Below are positions 10,646-21,150 of a DNA stretch of 64,000 bases, piece by piece. Under the pieces are notes generated by a model. That model ran no database searches. It worked only from the letters and a program-made list of their open reading frames with translations, and was not told the DNA's origin. Numbering within the stretch: the first letter of the stretch is position 1; every line of letters begins with the position of its first letter. The position numbers and the translations under genes were made by a program. The DNA is from Ochotona curzoniae (Eukaryota > Chordata > Mammalia > Lagomorpha > Ochotonidae), in the NCBI RefSeq assembly GCF_017591425.1, contig NW_024466218.1, forward strand, positions 14,708,001 through 14,772,000. Direction: 5' to 3'.

Positions 10646-11185
10646 ATGTAAGTTACCCTATGAGACATGCAACGAATAACCTGGGCACACTTACAAAGCT
10701 GCAATCATTCATTTTTCCTGGCTTCTCTGCCCACATTCCATTATTGCGACGCCTCACCTCTCCTGGAACTCTTGAAAGAACACATATTAGATAATCAAAG
10801 CATCTTAGCATTAACATCTGCACTGACTCATCCAAGCAATGAACAGAGGGTGAGGAATACAGACACACAGGGGCCATGCTCTTGGGATACCTGTCCTCAA
10901 AGACTGTCCACAGGAAACCAGAGAGCAAGCAGGTACTGGGAGGCCAAGCATCAAAAGTGCAAGGGCAACAGAGGCACACGGTAAGGAGAGTGAGTTCCTC
11001 CTTATCATGGGCCTTTATAGGGGCTTGGAGGGGAGTGGTTACACAAAAACACAATACCGTCTCCTCTGAGAGTGCAAGTGATCACAGGTGAGCATCACAG
11101 GTGGGCAGGAGGGATTATTTAGATGGTGGGAGGGTAGCTGCCAAGCTTGTGATCCTGAACTAGCTGCCTACCTCATCACAAAATT
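10646..11185 (-). mobile_element. Possible LTR/ERV-derived segment with TATA box
   Basis: Minus-strand reading shows a GC-richer upstream part with a TATA-like 'ctataaaggc' (complement at 11011-11020). That is a plausible U3 of an LTR that would transcribe toward the element at 10439-10645. Several overlapping short frames occur on both strands, none recognisable. It could be part of the same provirus or an unrelated sequence; I could not decide. Confidence 0.3.
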
Positions 11186-13585
11186 AAAGCTACAAGTTAA
11201 TTATTTCTGGAATTTGTAGCAGGGATCTGATTGTTCAACACCTTGAATCTGTGTATGCACAGAATCCAGGTATATAGCATATTTACCAAGATCTTAGAAG
11301 ATGTGGGAGTCTGTCAAACTTTTCCAGGACTTCAGAATGCCATTTCGGGTGACAGACCTGTGATCTGAATCCCATAGTCTTGTTACCACTGATTTGAACC
11401 ATGGGAACTTGTGTGGCAGATGAACTAGCCCATGAGAAGGGAATATCAGCATAGTTATTGGAATAAATGAAGAGACAGATTTTTTTTATACTGGATACAT
11501 GAGGCAGGTAAAGGAGTAAGAGCCCCGTATTCACTAAGGATGGACACGAGTGTGGGTTCCCATTTCTCCCCTTCTCCTGCTACTGGGAAAGTGTAGGTAG
11601 ATTTCTAGATGTTGAATTCCCCTTAACATTCCCTTCCCTGACAAAATTGCTTATGAAGGTTCTTATCTATTGCTGAGGCAAATGTTTACTTCAGTGCAAT
11701 GATTAGGAACTTATTTGAACAATTGTTATAACTGTCTCCTTCAGTGAAATACTTTTGGGCTGTGGGAGACAGGTAGGAAATTGGGTGCTTATTTCAAAAT
11801 TCATTACACTGAACGTAAATTTATGTTATTTATAAATTCTCATTTCTTTGACCCTCCTTACATTGGCTAGTATCTACCTAGATACCAGTTGGTAACAGCA
11901 AACAGCAAAGACAATCCTGCTAAACTTTGATAAGCAGTAATCACTGATGTAAAGGAAATACAGTACTTGTTCCAGATTTGAAGATGACTCTCAGGAGAGG
12001 TATGCTGTTATAAAAAAAGGCCAAAGATCAAAAGACAATGATTCATGAAAAATATTTTAAGGATGAAAAAAATAGCAAAACAGACTGCCCTCATGCAACT
12101 TTAATTCTGTGACAAGTAATTTCAGATTTTATAATAAAATGTTCAATATTTTTCTTAATCACACGTAATATAAATAAGTGAATATTCAAATATGCCAGTT
12201 AATATGAAACAATGACAGTCATATATTTAATAAGTATATTTCTTCATAGAGAAGTGCAGATGAAATCTTTATGAATCACAGATTAGTATAAACATTGGCT
12301 TAGGCACAACATTAATCATTGGCATTCAGAGCATCCCTGGGAAAGGTTAGCAGGTCTTTGAGAATTAGCAATCGTCATGCACTCTTAAGTGCAGAAGTTT
12401 CTGTTTCTATAACCTCAGATAATTAAGTTACTTTTGTAATACCCCAAACTCAAACCTTCATTAGAATAAGAAATTATGGCTTGCACAGATTAAGAAGTGA
12501 AGGAAAGAATTGATAACTTAAATATCTTTGTATTGAATGTAAAAAGAAGGTTGCAGAAGAGTGAATACAGAGTGAAACGAAAGTGAGGAGCACAATGTTA
12601 TTCATAGCTTATAAACACATTAGCACAGAAGACCCTTCTGACAAAGGCAGAGTCTATTGAGAAAGGAGAACAAACATAATTTCAATTATGAATGGAAAAA
12701 TTGACTTGGCAAAAAAATACATCATTAAATATGTAAATTATTATTATTATTATAGTTTAATTTTTAGGGGCCTGTTAAAAGATTTAGTTTGGGAATACTT
12801 TATAGTTTAGAAAGTTGAAGGAGCAAAGACATTTGCAACAAATATTCTGCTTAACAGTGAAGCCAACGTCCTGACCCTGTGGCTTATTGTTCCAAGTACT
12901 TACCGCTTGTGAACAGAGTAGCTGGTTGGCTGTTCATTATCGACAGACTGATACATTCCTGCTTTAAAAAGGTTGAAACTGCAGAACCTCCCCTGATGAT
13001 GTAAAATTTAAGAGGTTGATATTCTAAGAAAGTTTCCCATTCCTGATGGTATTTTGTAGTAAATATTTCCTGGTTCATTCAATAACGTTCTCTCTGCTGC
13101 AAAAAATTCCGTATCATTTCAATAAAGAAATTCAACCCAAAGAAAATCAAGGTATACACCTTTTTAAGTCTGTGTGTAAGTATTGAGAAAAGGTTATTCC
13201 TATGTGTTCCTATCATTATATGCTTGTTTGAAAGAATTAACTGCTAAAATTTTATTATAAAACTTGAACTTCTCAGAGCTATTCTATCAGGATAACCAAT
13301 TAAAGGAGATCGTTAAGAAAATGCATGGCAATTAAATTTACATTCAACAGATAGGACTTGTTGGGAGATAAGAATTGTTTAAATGGGGGCTGTTTATTTA
13401 TTTTTACATTTTATCATGTTGATTATCACAGCATGAGGTATTGTTTTAGATTAAAAACATTGGGAAACATTAAATTTAAAAAATGAAAAAGCCAATATGC
13501 ACAATTAAACAATTATCATTTTCAACCTAGGCTCACAGATGAAAATAAATAGGTAAGACAAGTACACATAAACACTTGGGGGTCT
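11186..13585. other. No gene seen
   Basis: About 2.4 kb of AT-rich DNA with no clear repeat. A short (ATT)n tract lies at 12737-12753. Short antisense frames at 11283-11534 and 12884-13078 have no recognisable domain. Confidence 0.5.
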
Positions 13586-13589
13586 CAGT

Positions 13590-13690
13590 TCTGCTGCCTG
13601 CTTCTGTGGCAGGTCCATTCACTTAAAACCTCGAATTGTTATTGGGGAATTACACTCCTGTCTCAGGAAGGCTGTAGAAGTATTCTTGTC
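13590..13690 (+). mobile_element. MIR-like SINE fragment
   Basis: The order 'tccattcacttaaaacctcg', 'ttattggggaattaca' and 'ctcaggaaggctgtagaag' is reminiscent of the MIR core and 3' half. Divergence is high and the call rests on about 90 bp. Confidence 0.35.
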
Positions 13691-14361
13691 CATAAGCTTA
13701 GCGCATATTGTCCTCATCACAAGAATGGAAAATCGCCCTGCAGAGGATGAGCATGTGTTTTGTAACATGGTATTAATAAACCAACAACCCATCTCATTTC
13801 ACTCAAATTTTCTTGCGATTTCCTTGTGTGTTGTAAGTATCTAACTCGAGGGAAAGTTCAGCCTTAATATGTAGTATTAATCAAAAATATACACAGGAGT
13901 ACATAAGAGCAGTGGCAGTATTGAAGCATTGTTTGTAGGCTAATATTCCAGATTGTATATTTCCATGAATGAGAAATGAAGTATATACACAGGAAGTTGA
14001 ACATAGATACTGCAGCAGGGATGCCAGTCTAGAAGATTCTGAAGATAATGACTCTGACATTCAATAATGAAGCGTCTGCCTGAAGCAGAGGGACCTTGCA
14101 GAAATACTCTCATTATTTATCTATTTATTTTTAATTGAAATACATGTAAAATTGTGCATACTTGTGGGATAGTATATAATGCACACAAGTACACATTAGA
14201 TAATGTCCAATCATTTATAATAATAAGCATATAAACTATAACAAATGGCTTATATTATTAATTAATATCAATGTATTTCATAGAAGCAGAATAAAATGTT
14301 AAGTATATAAATATATATGCATTTTATATTAATACATTTGTTCTGTAAATATTTAACTTTT
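13691..14361. other. No gene seen; AT-rich
   Basis: AT-rich sequence rich in short TA runs at 14160-14350. No recognisable feature other than the left copy of a SINE target duplication at 14348-14361. Confidence 0.5.
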
Positions 14362-14677
14362 TTTTAAGATTTTCTTATTTTTATTGGAAAGTCAGATATA
14401 CAGAGAGGAGAGACAGCACGATCGTCCGTCCCATGATTCACTTCCCAAGCGGCTGCAACCGCTGGAGCTGAGCCTATCCGAAGCCAGAGGCCTCTTCCAG
14501 GTCTGCCACGCAGGTGCAGGGTCCCAAGGCTTTGGGCTGTCCTCCACTGCTTTCCCAGGCCACATGCAGGGGCTGGATGGCAAGTGGAACTGCTGGGATT
14601 AGAACGGGCGCCCAAATGGGCTCCCAGGCGTGCAAGGCAAGGACTTTAACCACTCACTACACTATCGCGCCACGCCC
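14362..14677 (-). mobile_element. CSINE, full length, minus strand, with target duplication
   Basis: All antisense landmarks are present: 'ttggaaagtcagatatacag' near 14384, 'gattcacttcccaagcggct' near 14435, 'ggtgcagggtcccaaggctt' near 14513 and 'actatcgcgccacgccca' at the 5' end. Flanks carry a 14-bp duplication with one mismatch, 'aatatttaactttt' at 14348-14361 and 'aatgtttaactttt' at 14678-14691. It is moderately young but not identical to the youngest copies. Confidence 0.92.
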
Positions 14678-14813
14678 AATGTTTAACTTTTCTTTTCTTC
14701 AAAGCTCCTTTTAAATACATAAACATACAGTACACTAACATTATCTATAGTCACCCTCCTGAGTCTTTTTCAAACGCAAATAGTCTGAACTCTTCAATTA
14801 AAAGATACAGACT

Positions 14814-15150
14814 TGGCCCAGCATGGCAGCTTAGGAGCTAAAGTCCTCACCTTTTACACACCAAGATCTCAAAATGGGCCGTGGTTTGTGTCCCAGCTGC
14901 TCCTCCTCCTTCCAGCTCCCTGCGCGTGGTCTGGGAAAGCAGCTGAGCGTAGCCCAAATTCTTGGGAGCCTTTCCCCAACTGGTAGGCCGGGAAGAAGCT
15001 CTTGGCTCAGTGATTTTGGATGGCTCAGTTCCTAACCTTTGTGGCCACTTGCAAGGAGTGAACTAGCAGATGGAAAGTCTCCTTCTGTCCCTCTTTCTGT
15101 ATATCTGCCTTCTCAATAATAATAAACAACAAATCTTAAAAAAAAAAACT
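14814..15150 (+). mobile_element. CSINE, full length, plus strand
   Basis: Runs from 'ggcccagcatggcagcttag' through 'ccagctccctgcgcgtggtc', 'gtgaactagcagatggaaag' and 'ctgtatatctgccttctcaa' to an A-run at 15137-15149. Divergence is moderate. It lies in inverse orientation 135 bp from another copy. Confidence 0.9.
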
Positions 15151-15755
15151 GGTTTTATTTTACTTGAGAACTATGGATTAACTGGATTCTGAGCTAAATT
15201 ACAGATTTTATAATTTTATTTCCACACTTAAAGATATCAGCAGGTTAGTTGTGTTAATTAATGAGTAAATAAAATTAAACTTTAAATATGAAGCTTAGTA
15301 GAAAAGTATCTGCGAATGATACTAAACAATTCTTTTAGTGACTTAGGACTGCTATTTATTAAAAGTGCTCAATAATTTCTGTTGAATAAATCTATTAATT
15401 GGATTTGTCACACCAGGGCGTCATGCTCCATTTATCTGGAGAGGCAGATTCCATCAGTTGCATCAAATGTTGTTTTAGAGTTGCAGGACTATCTGTCATG
15501 CTGACAATTCATAAATTAGCTTCATGTATAAAAAATACCAGGGTCCATTAAAGTCCATTATGTATCACTATCATTGGTTTGTCTACAGATTTACCAAGGT
15601 GATTTCTGTTCAGTTAGTTGAGTCACAAATTTACCAGTATAAAATATTCGGGCGTAGTTTGCTCCAGTAGAATATCTCAGGAGTCTTTGCATGCTTTTTC
15701 CGTACTTAACAACATTTTTAAACCACAGTTCCGGCCCCTGATATTTCATTTTCAG
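15151..15755. other. No gene seen
   Basis: AT-rich sequence with no recognisable repeat or frame. Confidence 0.5.
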
Positions 15756-15759
15756 TCAA

Positions 15760-15905
15760 TTATTGATTTATTCCCTTGATCATTCACTTAGTGTTTATTA
15801 AATTTTATTCTGTGTCACACATTATTGAAGGTGCTTGGAATACAGAAAAGAAAAAATAGTCAAATATCTCTGCCCTTAGAAGGATTTTCTGAAGGGGAGA
15901 TTTAA
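15760..15905 (+). mobile_element. L2-like LINE fragment
   Basis: The order 'attcacttagtgtttattaa', then 'tgtgtcacacattattgaag', 'gtgcttggaatacag' and 'ctctgcccttagaaggattt' is that of the common mammalian L2-type 3' region. It is ancient and gapped. Confidence 0.4.
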
Positions 15906-17149
15906 AAAAAGTTATTTATATGTATCATATTTACATATGTATATATGTAATATATACACATACTTTTATCAATTTGCTGCTAATCGATGCATCTGTCCTT
16001 TTACACATCTATCTGTACTTCCAGGTGTCTGTAAACTGGTGGATATTTGAGTGAGGGCATAAAGAGAATGAGAACAAAATCTTTATGATTGCCAAGAAAA
16101 TAATTTTGTAAATTGTGGAATCAAGGGTTGAGATCACAAAGGTTTTTTCTTCCTCTGTCTTTTTTTCTTTTTCCCTGAAGTACTAACACCACAGACAATG
16201 TCTGCAGGAAGATCACGGCCGCTTCCTCAAAGTCAAATCCGGATGTCTCTGTCTATCACCTGCAAAACTTTCTCATGGTTCTTCACCACGAATGCTTCTT
16301 GACTCACATGAACTTAAACTATGATGATGCGTTCTGGTCTCAAATACACCTTGAACCTTCGTGTGAAATTTCTTCCATCTTGAACCCAGTACTTTTTAGC
16401 AGTTGACTATTTTTGCATCCTCCCCACTCAACAATACTTCGGTACAAATTCTCCTCTAAGATTGTATTGTTCAAAAATGTTTTTGACTTTTTCAAATGCC
16501 AAATTTGTCAATGTTAAAAGGAGTCATACATGTTCTCCAAAAGGAACCCTAGCCTTCTCAAAGGAAAGTGGAAGTAGAATTTCAATTCTACTTGTTTTGT
16601 GGAACATTTACTTGTTTTTGTACTTCATTTTCTGACTAAGGAATCTGTTTAAATAGAGAGGACAAAAAGTAAAAACTATTGATTTATTTTGGCACATAAT
16701 ATGGACTGAATTTTAAAAAAAAGTTGTCACCTGATTATCATTTGATTTGTTGGTACAGTCAATTCCTAATTTAAAGGAATTTTTTTTTTCAGCGAGCAGA
16801 TGCACCATGAATATATGCCTTAGAGCAAGTCTTTGAGGTACCAGGACCAATTTTGATATTGTTTAAGCTGTAACTATGACTACTCAAAGCTTAATTAGGA
16901 GATTTACGTACCCATTCAATCAAATATGGAAATACTAGTGAAATTCCTGTCTCTCTATATGGTCTGTTCATTCATTGTTCCAAACTACTTCAGATAGTGA
17001 GACGCTGAATATAGTGTAGCCAGTTTAATCAATCAGCTGTCTGTTACCTCTTCATTTCTTTTCAGTGTTTCAGTGTCTTTTCTGATTATGCTTTCAGTAT
17101 TTTCATATCAGATTTATAATCCCTATCGTTTCCAACAGTATCTTGCTAT
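15906..17149. other. No gene seen; TA-rich stretch at 15915-15962
   Basis: Mostly unique sequence. A TA/CA-rich stretch follows the L2-like fragment. The slightly GC-richer part at 16180-16420 shows no open frame or repeat that I recognise. Confidence 0.45.
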
Positions 17150-17850
17150 TTTAAAAATTTGGTTTATTGAGTTACAGTTTATATACATTAAAATCATTTT
17201 AATCACACACCTTGATGGGTTTCTCCCATGCAATCAGCACTGCGTTGGAGCCAGCAGTTTTTATCCACGCTAAAGTTTCTTTTGAATCAATCCCAGCCCA
17301 CCTCTGGCCCCAGGCCAGTGAATCTCTCTTCTCTATCATTACAGATTAAATGTGTTGTTTCTAGTGTCTCACATTAATGAAATGCTACAGCAGGTGCTGG
17401 ATTCTTTCACTCATCATACTGCTCTTAGATTGATCCTGTGACTGTGTCTGTCAGTAGTTTGTTTCTTTTTTCTTTTTTTTTTTTTAATTTCTGAGAAGCG
17501 TTTAATTGCAAAGCACAATTTGTTCAATTATTCACCAACTTGGTGAACATTGATAGGGTTTCTAGTTTGGGATCTCATGGCTAATGTCCCCCCAAACCAT
17601 GTATGAATCTTTGAGTGTATTTTTATTTTTCTTCCATCAACAAAGCATAAATTTCAGTTACTACACATTTTACCAATGCCTCATGTGATCATGATGATGA
17701 TAATGTGTGTTAATTTTAGCGATCTTGATGGGTGTGGAGTACTACTGATTTTATTGCTTCTTTAAGCTAAGTGTTTTGAGCCTATTTTTATGTACCTATG
17801 AACCACTGTAAGTCTTTATTTCTGATGGATTTATTTAATCTCCCCATTTA
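17150..17850 (-). mobile_element. Ancient L1 3' end, minus strand
   Basis: The plus strand runs colinear with the complement of an old mammalian L1 3' end: 'tttattgagttacagtttat' near 17163, a C-rich stretch near 17290-17320, 'ctttcactcatcatactgct' near 17404, 'caatttgttcaattattcac' near 17516, 'gggtttctagtttgggatct' near 17557 and 'ttttagcgatcttgatgggt' near 17715. This is the 3' UTR and end of ORF2, heavily mutated and without an intact frame. The match is from memory of the family, placed by eye. Confidence 0.7.
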
Positions 17851-17916
17851 TAAAATTGGATTTGTGTCATTGTGGAATTATAGGAGTGTTTTTTTTCCTT
17901 GTTAATACCGTAATTA

Positions 17917-18090
17917 TTGATTTGAAAAAGAGTTAGAGAGAGAAAGAAGGAGAGGGAGAGAGAAAAGGAAATCTTAACGTTCATTGGTTTACTCCTCCAG
18001 CTAGTTGTAACAACCTGAACTGAACCAAGGAGCAGTCAGGAACTTCAGTAAGGTTTCTCAGTAGGGTGGCAGTTGCCCAGCACATGGACC
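17917..18090 (-). mobile_element. CSINE fragment, minus strand
   Basis: A purine-rich stretch (17930-17970) is followed by 'ggtttactcctccagctagt', 'ccaaggagcagtcaggaact', then sequence that loses similarity. It looks like an old, internally deleted antisense copy. Confidence 0.5.
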
Positions 18091-18249
18091 ACAGATTCCT
18101 TGATTATAAATAATTCCTAATACCAATGCCTAGTGTAATAAGATCAATTTCACTTTTTCTTTTCTTCCCTCCTCATTTCAGCATAAATGCAGATCAAAAA
18201 GTATAGCACAGGTCTGTCCTCTAGACAAAAAAAAATCAGAATAATTATA

Positions 18250-18558
18250 CTTTATTTTAATTTATTTTATTATTTTATTTACAGAGAGCAAAAGATAGAG
18301 AAATCTCTTTCTTCTGTTGCTTCACTCCCCAAGTGGCTACAATGGCTAGAGCTGAGCTGATCCAAAGCCAGGAGCTTCTTCAGGATCTGCCACATGGGTG
18401 CAGGGTCCCACGGCTTTGGGCCATCCTCTATGGCCATCACAGGTCACATGCAGGGAACTGAAAGGGAAGTGGAACAGCAGGGGCATGAATCAATGCCAGT
18501 ATGGGTTCCCAGGTGAATGCAAGGCGAGGATTTAGCCTCTGAGCTATTGTGCACTGCC
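18250..18558 (-). mobile_element. CSINE, full length, minus strand, with target duplication
   Basis: Antisense landmarks: 'gcttcactccccaagtggct' near 18320, 'gggtgcagggtcccacggct' near 18396, 'gaatgcaaggcgaggattta' near 18514 and 'attgtgcactgccca' at the end. A 13-bp duplication with one mismatch, 'cagaataatt' then 'ata' or 'gta', flanks it at 18237-18249 and 18559-18571. Confidence 0.92.
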
Positions 18559-18756
18559 CAGAATAATTGTATTGGAACAAACAATATTCATTGATGATAT
18601 GGATTGGATTTGAAATCAATTACCTCTGGGAGTTCTTTTCAAAATTTCATGAAATGATGGAGAGAGTTCTAATTGTTTTTATCCGGTGAGAATGAAATGA
18701 TTAGAAATGATATGAATTATTCCTTTTGTCAGTTTCCGAGTGAATGAGCTCAAGTA

Positions 18757-18874
18757 CAGGGTACTTCAGAAACTTCATGAAAAATGAAATTAGAGAGGCA
18801 AGTTCATCCTGAACAATTTTTAATTCACAGTTTTTTATAATAAAATATTTTTCATGAACTTCTTGAAAGCAAGG
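18757..18874. mobile_element. Mariner-like miniature element
   Basis: A block of about 118 bp has imperfect inverted ends. The left end reads 'gggtacttcagaaacttcat' and the right end 'ttttcatgaacttcttgaaa', which are near reverse complements. This 'gggtNcttcaaaaagttcatgg'-type end is typical of mammalian Tc1/mariner-derived miniature elements. There is no transposase. Family assignment is from memory. Confidence 0.55.
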
Positions 18875-18989
18875 CATATAATTTAATGAAGTTTTTTCAA
18901 TTGGATTTAACATTAAGGTCATAAATTTTTCCCAAGTTAAAATGCTGTTGTACTTTGTGGAAACACTTGTCTCACTCATTCTTTGCATT

Positions 18990-19931
18990 TTATGTTGAGG
19001 TCAGCTCCTGGTATGACCCAACTTTGCTTCTGTACCTTCCTTGTTAGTATCTTTTAACTTGACCAAAAACATTAGCCACATTATAATGAATTAAAAGTGA
19101 TATAAAGAAGGTGACAGAATTGTAATCTATCTATATATGGATATATATAGACATATGTACATATATACACCCATATATATATGTAAGAAAACAAATGAGT
19201 GGTGGATTGAGATGGACAGACTTTGGAAGCTTGAATAGAGTAGCTCATGTAAGCAGGAAATCCGCAGAGAAACAAAAGGTAACATTACTTGTACTGAGCA
19301 GCAGCTGGAATATAAACTCATGTCTACTTACTTTTTCACGATTTAGAAATATGTCTATTTACACAGAAATGTTCTTCTGTTTGGCTGCTAACAGACAATT
19401 CTACTTCTAGAGATGCTGGTCTTTCCATTTGGCAAAGGAGCTTGGGGGAAGACACTGCCCCATTTCTTTGTCAATAACATCTACCTGCTCCCAACAGGCT
19501 TTACCCAGACAACGTTCCAAGAATTCTAAACAAGATGTTCTTTTCAGCTAGTCCAGCTTGGCTCAGCATCCCTGTATTGCAGCTCTGGTGTGATTCAATA
19601 CGATTCTGGAATGCAGTCGAATGATGCTTGTATCCTTATCTGCTGTGTGAATGTTTTTGATTTCACAAGGACAATTTCTGATGTATCTAGGATTTGCACT
19701 GAAAACCATGCATATCCTTAAAGTATAAAAAGTGAAATTTTGGGGCACATTCAATTAACCTAAAGTGAGAAAGGCTATTCTGGATTCAAACTTTTCTGAC
19801 ATCTAATTTGCGTACATATGTACTGAAACAATGTTGGATTTTGTTATTTCAGGCTAAGTATGCTAATTGTGTTTACTGAGAATCTATGCACATACAGCAC
19901 TTTTTAAGATGCTATCGAAATGGTGACATGT
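18990..19931. other. No gene seen; TA-rich tract at 19128-19185
   Basis: Unique-looking sequence with a TATATG/CATATA tract that accounts for the short antisense frames rich in Tyr and Ile. Nothing else recognisable. Confidence 0.5.
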
Positions 19932-20245
19932 GGTGCCAGCGTTGTGGTGCAGTGGGTTCAGTTTCAGTGTCTGATGATGGCATCATATATTGGAGCTTCA
20001 TTTTGAGTCCTGCTTCTTATCCAACTCTCTTCTCATGAACTTGAGAAAGAAGCAGAAGTTGGCTCTGAGTTAAGGCCCCTGTTAAGCTACATGCAGCTCC
20101 ATCATCCTGGATGGAGCTGGCACAACTCTGGAAGTTGAACCAATTTTTAGAGTGAATCAACAGAGAGAAGATTTTTCCCCCTAACTGTTCCTCTCTCTTC
20201 TTTTCACTATACCTTTTAAATAAATAAAATAAGCCTTTAAAAATG
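19932..20245 (+). mobile_element. Old CSINE, plus strand
   Basis: Starts with 'gtgccagcgttgtggtgcag', continues through 'ttgagtcctgcttcttatcc' and 'gtgaatcaacagagagaaga' and ends 'taaataaaataagcctttaa'. The landmarks are in order but divergence is much greater than in neighbouring copies. The 151-codon antisense frame here (20017-20472) is partly SINE and partly AT-rich flank. Confidence 0.75.
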
Positions 20246-20960
20246 GCATGCCAGCTATGAAATCCTCCATTTAAAATAATCCATAATATGTTATTAAAAT
20301 TGTTAATCTTTTCATTTTCAGATCGTTTCCCTGATTTCATCTGGACTAGCATATTATAAGACAACATACCACAAGAAAGACACATAATATTTTTATTGAG
20401 TTGATTGCAATAACAATCATTTATTTTTTTCTTTTTCAAGAAAAAGAAACACTTGTTGCCACTATATATCACATGGATGATAACTTATTTTTCATGTAAG
20501 CTGATATTCTCCTTCCTACTGTTTCCTTATCAACTTTATAACAGGAAAAACATCAAAAGCAAAATATTGTGGATCGAGAAGTATTTTAATATAATACAGA
20601 GAAACAATTGTATTCATATGAAAAAAGCACGCCACCTTTTTCTGAGCTACCTTTATAATAAACCCAAGAGACCATCGCAATATTTATTCAAAAAAAATTC
20701 AGGTTTTAACATGAAGAATGTTTTACTCAGAGGTTTTGCACCATGTTATGCTTCTGATCATAGGAAATAGAGTCGAATGACATCATTGTGATACTCCATG
20801 GAAGGAGGAGCTACGGGTCTAATCTTGCAATTTCTAATTCACTTTTGCTTTGCTGTGTAATCACCACCATTGAGCTTACTTCATTTCATGACTTTTCTGT
20901 TCAAAGAGTGGAGGTAAGCTTGCCATGGAAAAAAAAACAACCAACATGTGATGAATAGAT
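20246..20960. other. No gene seen
   Basis: AT-rich sequence. The 105-codon frame at 20453-20770 is Lys/Phe/Tyr rich, as expected from AT-rich DNA, and shows no domain. Confidence 0.45.
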
Positions 20961-21076
20961 CTTTTATAACTTATATATCTTTTATAGAACTTATATATAT
21001 ATAACTTATATATCTTATATATCTTTTATATAACTTATATATCTTATATATATATCTTATATATCTTTTATAACTT
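20961..21076. repeat. TA-rich minisatellite-like array
   Basis: Irregular tandem array built from variants of 'cttttataacttatatat'. At least five units with internal TA slippage can be followed. Units are not identical, so the array is of intermediate age. Confidence 0.8.
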
Positions 21077-21079
21077 ACT

Positions 21080-21150
21080 CTGCTGTCACAATCTGCAACT
21101 GGTAAAACGGGGATTTTAACACTCGGGATTGCAGATTCTAAGGAGTATTT
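21080..21150 (+). mobile_element. Possible MIR fragment
   Basis: The string 'ctggtaaaacggggatttta' with 'acactcgg' resembles the MIR 'ctgtaaaatggggataata' region. It is short and directly abuts the TA array. Confidence 0.3.

Noticed and set aside
20017..20472. 151-codon antisense frame
   Set aside because: Half lies in an old CSINE and half in AT-rich flank with a Lys run; no domain.
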